DNA from: an uncultured Actinomycetes bacterium
GTDB lineage: Bacteria; Actinomycetota; Actinomycetes; Nanopelagicales; Nanopelagicaceae
DNA: 25,790 nucleotides
Assembly (NCBI GenBank): GCA_903842855.1
Contig: CAIMNT010000167.1
Span: 1-25,790, forward strand
Direction of reading: 5' to 3'
Numbering within the stretch: position 1 is the first letter of the stretch; each line of letters starts with the position of its first letter. Below are positions 21,862 through 25,790 of this stretch, one piece after another. The notes beneath the pieces were generated by a model, which worked only from the letters and a program-made list of their open reading frames with translations, was not told the DNA's origin and ran no database searches. The position numbers were made by a program, and so were the translations under genes.

Positions 21862-22901
21862 TTGATCTGCGTTCTGACACTGTTACTAAACCGAGCGAAG
21901 CAATGCGCGCTGCTATGGCGAACGCAGAAGTCGGTGATGATGTTTACGGTGATGATGTAACCGCAAATTCACTGGAGGAGCGAGTTGCTGCACTCTTTGG
22001 TTTTGAGGCCGGGCTTTTTACACCAACCGGATCGCTGGCAAACCAGCTCGCAATACGCCAGTTGGTTAAACCTGGCGAAGAACTCATTACTGAAACTTTC
22101 TCACATATCGTGCGCGCTGAACTCGGCGCTGGCGCCGCATTCAGTGGAATCACAACTCGTACCTGGGAATCTCCTCGCGGAGTACTCAAAGCTAGCGATC
22201 CACTCAGAATTGCCAGACCAGATTCCGGCCCGTATCAGGTTTCGACAACTGCTATCGCTGTAGAAAATACCCACAACTTCGGTGGTGGCACAGTTCAATC
22301 GCTCGATGAGATAAAGACTCTCCGAAGCGAATCTCTCAAACTCGGCCTCACCATGCATCTTGATGGCGCTCGAATTTGGAATGCCCATGTAGCAAGTGGT
22401 GTCTCATTTCTTGAGTACGGGAAGTATTTTGACACTCTCTCGGTCTGTTTCTCTAAAGGCTTAGGCGCTCCCGTTGGTTCAATGGTTCTCTCCAGCAAGG
22501 AGCGAATCGCCAGCGCGCGAATCTGGCGCAAACGATATGGGGCAGGAATGCGACAGATTGGCATGCTCGCCGCTGCAGCTCATTATGCGCTTGATAACAA
22601 TATTGATCGACTTGCAGAAGATCACTCCCATGCCCGCTCGCTTGCGCAAGCGGTGGCTGCTGTAGCTCCTCGCGCAGTCAACCCCGATGAGGTTGATACA
22701 AATATTGTGGTCTTAGATTTGGCAGGAGCCCAACGCTCTGCCCCTGAGATTAACGCTCAACTGAAAGAGGCTGGCATCTTGGGAAGCACGATCGGTCCAA
22801 CAACGTTGCGCCTAGTTACTCATCTAGATGTAAGCGCCACAGATGTAGCAAAGGTAAATTCAGTATTGCCTGAACTAGTGGAGCGCGCCTTCAAAGCGTA
22901 A
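21858..22901 (+). CDS. ltaE: Low-specificity L-threonine aldolase
   Basis: A fold-type I PLP enzyme of 347 residues that splits L-threonine and allo-threonine into glycine and acetaldehyde. It opens with MIDLRSDTVTKPS, has GDDVYGDD, HLDGARIWNA (Asp169 contacting the PLP ring) and the Schiff-base lysine Lys200 in FSKGLGAPVGS. All are standard for the family. It is the third gene of the nfo unit, translationally coupled to the permease through ATGA. Its last 27 bp overlap the convergent alkyltransferase gene. Confidence 0.93.
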   Translation: MIDLRSDTVTKPSEAMRAAMANAEVGDDVYGDDVTANSLEERVAALFGFEAGLFTPTGSLANQLAIRQLVKPGEELITETFSHIVRAELGAGAAFSGITTRTWESPRGVLKASDPLRIARPDSGPYQVSTTAIAVENTHNFGGGTVQSLDEIKTLRSESLKLGLTMHLDGARIWNAHVASGVSFLEYGKYFDTLSVCFSKGLGAPVGSMVLSSKERIASARIWRKRYGAGMRQIGMLAAAAHYALDNNIDRLAEDHSHARSLAQAVAAVAPRAVNPDEVDTNIVVLDLAGAQRSAPEINAQLKEAGILGSTIGPTTLRLVTHLDVSATDVAKVNSVLPELVERAFKA

Positions 22902-23369
22902 GAGCTCTTCTTTGAAGTGCAATCCGTAGGCATAGTTCCCGAGTTCACCGCCGGTTTTTACAACACGGTGACAGGGCACGATAGGTGCAATCAAATTTCG
23001 TGCGCAGGCACTTCCAGCAGCGCGCACTGCATTGGGTGAACCAGCGCGATCTGCAAGTTCGGCGTAACTTAAAGTTTTGCCGGCTGGAATCTTGCGCATC
23101 GCCTTCCAGACAGATTGCGAAAATTCCGGCCCGGGTTGACGCACCTTGATCCCATTAAGGGCTGCATAATCGCCGTCGAAGTAATCCTTAATGAGCTCGC
23201 TGATAATAGGAATCTCTTTTACCGCTTTGAACCCCAGGTCGTAATCTGATTTGTCTAGGCGCGCACTTAACTCGCGCAGTGGGCCGAAGCCGGCCGCAAG
23301 TAGCACGTGTTCATGCGCTATGAGTTGAAGAGTGCCTACCGGGGTCTTCTGGCTTGCGGTAAGGAGCAT
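22875..23369 (-). CDS. ogt: Methylated-DNA--protein-cysteine methyltransferase
   Basis: A suicide DNA-repair protein of 164 residues that moves alkyl groups from O6-alkylguanine to its own cysteine. The active site IVPCHRVV places the acceptor at Cys133, and the helix-turn-helix segment LSYAELADRAGSPNAVRAAGSA with the finger arginine precedes it. There is no Ada-type regulatory domain. It lies 48 nt after the DAHP synthase gene on the same strand but has its own -10 (TAGGCT, 6 nt before the ATG), so it can be expressed separately. No LexA box is seen upstream. Confidence 0.94.
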   Translation of the reverse strand: MLLTASQKTPVGTLQLIAHEHVLLAAGFGPLRELSARLDKSDYDLGFKAVKEIPIISELIKDYFDGDYAALNGIKVRQPGPEFSQSVWKAMRKIPAGKTLSYAELADRAGSPNAVRAAGSACARNLIAPIVPCHRVVKTGGELGNYAYGLHFKEELLRFEGALH

Positions 23370-23381
23370 TTACGAAGCCTA
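23370..23381 (-). promoter_or_regulatory. -10 element, leaderless promoter of ogt
   Basis: On the minus strand TAGGCT (23376-23381) is followed by 6 nt and ATG 23369. No Shine-Dalgarno sequence is seen. A small hairpin CTTTC-GGC-GAAAG (23388-23400) lies just upstream. Confidence 0.55.
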
Positions 23382-23417
23382 TTTCACCTTTCGGCGAAAG
23401 AACAGAGCAGAAAAGTC

Positions 23418-24761
23418 TTAGCGGTCGCGCAACATCTCTGCCACAAGAAAGGCGAGTTCGAGAGATTGCGTGTGATTGAGGCGCGGATCGCAGGCGGTCT
23501 CGTAACGATTAGCAAGATCAGCCTCAGAAATCTGCTCTCCCCCGCCAACGCACTCAGTGACATCATCTCCGGTAAGTTCAATATGGATTCCACCTGGATG
23601 GGTTCCCAACGCCTTATGGACTTCAAAGAAGCCACGAACTTCATCGAGAACATCATCAAAGCGGCGGGTCTTGTAACCACTTGGAGCCTCATAGGTGTTG
23701 CCGTGCATTGGGTCGCAGACCCACAGAACATGAGCTCCAGAGTCGGTAACAGCTTTTACGAGAGCGGGAAGCTTCTCACGAACCAGCCCTGCGCCCATAC
23801 GCGTAATGAAGGTCAGTCGACCTGGCTCATTATCTGGGTTGAGAATTCTGATCATGGTCAGCGCATCTTCTGGCGTTGATTTAGGTCCCAACTTAATCCC
23901 AATGGGGTTGTGAATCTTTGCGGCGAAGTCGAGATGAGCTCCATCGAGTTGGCGAGTGCGCTCCCCTACCCAGACAAAGTGCCCCGATACATCGTATGCA
24001 TTGCCGGTGCGGGAATCGATACGGGTGAGCGCCTTCTCGTATTCCAAAATAAGCGCTTCGTGACTGGAGTAGAAATCGACCTTCTTAAAACTTTCAGGAT
24101 CAACCCCAGCAGATGTCATGAAATTTAAGGCGCGGCCAATCTCGTTAGCCATCTGCTCGTAACGTTGGCCAAAGCGGGGATCGTTTGCAAAACCCTTGTT
24201 CCACTCGTGAACTTGGCGCAGGTCGGCAAAACCACCTTGGGTAAAGGCGCGAACTAGATTGAGTGTGGCAGCAGAGGTGTTATAGACCTGAACCAAGCGC
24301 TGCGGGTTGGGTTGGCGTGCCTCCTGAGTAAATTCAATATCATTTACCGCATCGCCACGGTAGGCGGGCAGCGTTACGCCGTCGCGTGTCTCGTTGTCGT
24401 TACTACGTGGCTTTGCGAACTGCCCCGCCATGCGCCCAACTTTGATGACTGGCAGCGAGGAGGCATATTGCAGTACGGCAGCCATCTGCAAAATCGTTTT
24501 GATTCGATTTCGGATTGAATCTGCGGTAGCGGATGCAAAAGTTTCCGCACAATCTCCACCTTGTAGCCAAAAAGCTCGACCCGCTTGTGCTTGCGCGATC
24601 TTCGCCTTGAGGTTATCGCACTCTCCGGCAAAGACTAGCGGCGGCAACTTTTTAAGCTCAGCGACGGCGCTGGCAACTGCTGCGCCATCGGCACCCCCCG
24701 GCCACTGCGGCTGCTGCGCCGCAATGAGACCAGGGGTGAATAAGGTATCGAGGTTAGTCAT
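23418..24761 (-). CDS. aroG: 3-deoxy-7-phosphoheptulonate synthase, class II
   Basis: The first enzyme of the shikimate pathway, joining PEP and erythrose-4-phosphate. At 447 residues it is of plant/actinobacterial class II length. LVFAGECDNL, WLQGGDCAETF (metal-binding Cys71), KVGRMAGQFAKPRS, THPGGIHIELTGDDVTEC and the closing DPRLNHTQSLELAFLVAEML match the class. The start MTNLDTLF lies 6 nt after TAGGCT. It follows the phosphofructokinase gene by 41 bp but has its own promoter. The symbol varies in actinobacteria, where this enzyme is usually called AroG. Confidence 0.94.
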   Translation of the reverse strand: MTNLDTLFTPGLIAAQQPQWPGGADGAAVASAVAELKKLPPLVFAGECDNLKAKIAQAQAGRAFWLQGGDCAETFASATADSIRNRIKTILQMAAVLQYASSLPVIKVGRMAGQFAKPRSNDNETRDGVTLPAYRGDAVNDIEFTQEARQPNPQRLVQVYNTSAATLNLVRAFTQGGFADLRQVHEWNKGFANDPRFGQRYEQMANEIGRALNFMTSAGVDPESFKKVDFYSSHEALILEYEKALTRIDSRTGNAYDVSGHFVWVGERTRQLDGAHLDFAAKIHNPIGIKLGPKSTPEDALTMIRILNPDNEPGRLTFITRMGAGLVREKLPALVKAVTDSGAHVLWVCDPMHGNTYEAPSGYKTRRFDDVLDEVRGFFEVHKALGTHPGGIHIELTGDDVTECVGGGEQISEADLANRYETACDPRLNHTQSLELAFLVAEMLRDR

Positions 24762-24773
24762 GGATTGAGCCTA
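24762..24773 (-). promoter_or_regulatory. -10 element, leaderless promoter of the DAHP synthase gene
   Basis: On the minus strand TAGGCT (24768-24773) is followed by 6 nt and ATG 24761. TTGACT (24785-24790) lies upstream, but 11 nt from the -10, too close for a standard -35. Confidence 0.55.
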
Positions 24774-24802
24774 CGGATATTAGAAGTCAACGTGACGACT
24801 AA

Positions 24803-25790
24803 TTATCCGAAGAAGACCTCTGCCTCTGCATAGCGCGAAGGATCTACCAACTTGAGTTCGCCGGTAGCAGATGCGAGTGGAACCATCTCTATAGATGTTC
24901 CATGCAGTGCCGCCATGGTGCCCCAGTTTCCTTCATGCGCCGCTGTGATGGCAGCTAAGCCAAAGCGAGTTGAAAGAACGCGATCGAAGGCAGTTGGTGA
25001 GCCACCACGTTGGATGTGGCCGAGAACGACGGTACGAGTTTCGTGGCCAGTCTTAGCCTCAATCTCTTGAGCAAGCCAGTCGCCGATACCAGAAAGCTTT
25101 ACGTGACCGAATGCATCAAGGGTCTGATCCTTAACCTTCATATCGCCATCTTGTGGGATCGCACCTTCAGCAATAACGATGATAGGAGCGAAACCATCGG
25201 CAAAGCGGGAGTTAACCCACGCTGCAACTTTCTCTGTAGAGAATTTAACTTCAGGAATGAGAACCGCTGCTGCGCCACCCGCGATACCAGCATGTAATGC
25301 GATCCAACCTGCGTGGCGACCCATAACTTCTACAACAAGAGCGCGGTGGTGTGACTCAGCGGTTGTGTGTAGGCGATCAATCGCTTCAACGGCGATATTT
25401 ACTGAGGTATCAAATCCAAATGTGTAGTCAGTATTGTTGAGATCGTTATCGATTGTCTTTGGAACTCCGATGACCTTAACGCCGAGTGCATCGAGCTTTG
25501 TCGCAACGCCGAGAGTATCTTCTCCGCCAATCGCGATCAGCGCGTCAATGCCGAGCTTCTTCAAATTCTCTTGAATCTTTTCTACGCCACCCTCGATCTT
25601 AAAAGGGTTGGTACGTGATGAGCCGAGGATGGTTCCGCCCTTCGGCAATATGCCACGGGTCGTAGCCAAATCAAGGGTCGTTGTGAGGCCTTCGAGTGGG
25701 CCCTTCCAGCCGTCGCGGAAGCCGACGAAGTCGTATCCGTACTCTTTAACTCCCTTACGGACTACCGCACGAATAACGCCATTGAGGCCA
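24803..25790 (-). CDS. pfkA: 6-phosphofructokinase, probably pyrophosphate-dependent (5' end beyond window)
   Basis: The frame runs open from TAA 24803 to the right edge, about 329 residues, starting within the GLNGVIRA nucleotide-site motif; only a short N-terminus is missing. Active-site PKTIDNDL with the catalytic Asp, VEVMGRHAGWIAL and HIQRGGSPTAFDR are typical of the family. IGGEDTLG has Asp where ATP enzymes have Gly (E. coli Gly104), and PKTIDND has Lys where they have Gly (Gly124). Both changes are the known marks of PPi-dependent enzymes such as that of Amycolatopsis. It would phosphorylate fructose-6-phosphate reversibly in central carbon metabolism. The apparent internal start near 25669 is a TTG inside the protein. 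Confidence 0.9.
   Translation of the reverse strand, partial: GLNGVIRAVVRKGVKEYGYDFVGFRDGWKGPLEGLTTTLDLATTRGILPKGGTILGSSRTNPFKIEGGVEKIQENLKKLGIDALIAIGGEDTLGVATKLDALGVKVIGVPKTIDNDLNNTDYTFGFDTSVNIAVEAIDRLHTTAESHHRALVVEVMGRHAGWIALHAGIAGGAAAVLIPEVKFSTEKVAAWVNSRFADGFAPIIVIAEGAIPQDGDMKVKDQTLDAFGHVKLSGIGDWLAQEIEAKTGHETRTVVLGHIQRGGSPTAFDRVLSTRFGLAAITAAHEGNWGTMAALHGTSIEMVPLASATGELKLVDPSRYAEAEVFFG

Noticed and set aside
23388..23400. CTTTC-GGC-GAAAG hairpin as terminator of the DAHP synthase gene
   Set aside because: The stem is 5 bp and no T tract follows on the minus strand.
24803..25669. Phosphofructokinase starting at 25669
   Set aside because: The codon is a TTG inside a continuous reading frame that keeps family motifs (GLNGVIRA) up to the window edge.

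Overview
The window most likely comes from a small-genome, streamlined actinobacterium. The evidence is an actinobacterial-type LexA box, a DUF6504-dnaE2-dinB repair operon, a class II DAHP synthase, a PASTA-domain Ser/Thr kinase, many GTG starts, 4-bp ATGA/GTGA junctions and convergent genes that overlap at their 3' ends. A freshwater planktonic lineage (acI/Nanopelagicales-like or a relative) is my best guess, but nothing in the sequence proves it. No rRNA, tRNA, insertion sequence, prophage, CRISPR array or plasmid function was seen.

Region 1 (1-4972, minus strand) is an SOS translesion-synthesis operon. A perfect 18-bp LexA palindrome sits on the start of a DUF6504 protein, followed by dnaE2 and a catalytically intact dinB. 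Region 2 (5071-7098) is accessory in character: a secreted two-repeat protein, an unrecognised antisense ORF over its 3' end, and a TauE/SafE-type permease.

Region 3 (7121-16990) is a two-part carotenoid cluster. The first plus-strand operon holds an alpha/beta hydrolase, a CrtA-like monooxygenase, a CruF-like 1,2-hydratase, a GT2 glycosyltransferase and a CrtD-like desaturase. The second is crtE-crtI-crtB. Between them a minus-strand pair (metF and a CDP-alcohol phosphatidyltransferase) shares a very short divergent promoter with crtE. Together the genes predict GGPP to phytoene to lycopene, followed by acyclic end-group changes (1-hydroxylation, 3,4-desaturation, oxidation, possibly glycosylation). 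No cyclase, retinal-forming oxygenase or rhodopsin is present here.

Region 4 (17011-18225) is a TPP riboswitch, a PnuC-family transporter (best called PnuT, thiamine) and a small P-loop kinase that may trap the imported vitamin. Region 5 (18230-22901) holds a PASTA Ser/Thr kinase, then endonuclease IV, an EamA-family permease and a threonine aldolase. Region 6 (22875-25790, minus strand) holds an O6-alkylguanine-DNA alkyltransferase, class II DAHP synthase and a 6-phosphofructokinase cut by the window edge, whose active site predicts pyrophosphate rather than ATP as donor.

Two genome-wide habits are visible. Many transcription units have a TANNNT hexamer 6-7 nt before the start codon (TAGGCT-N6-ATG three times), which indicates leaderless mRNAs. 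All four convergent gene pairs overlap, leaving no room for ordinary intrinsic terminators.
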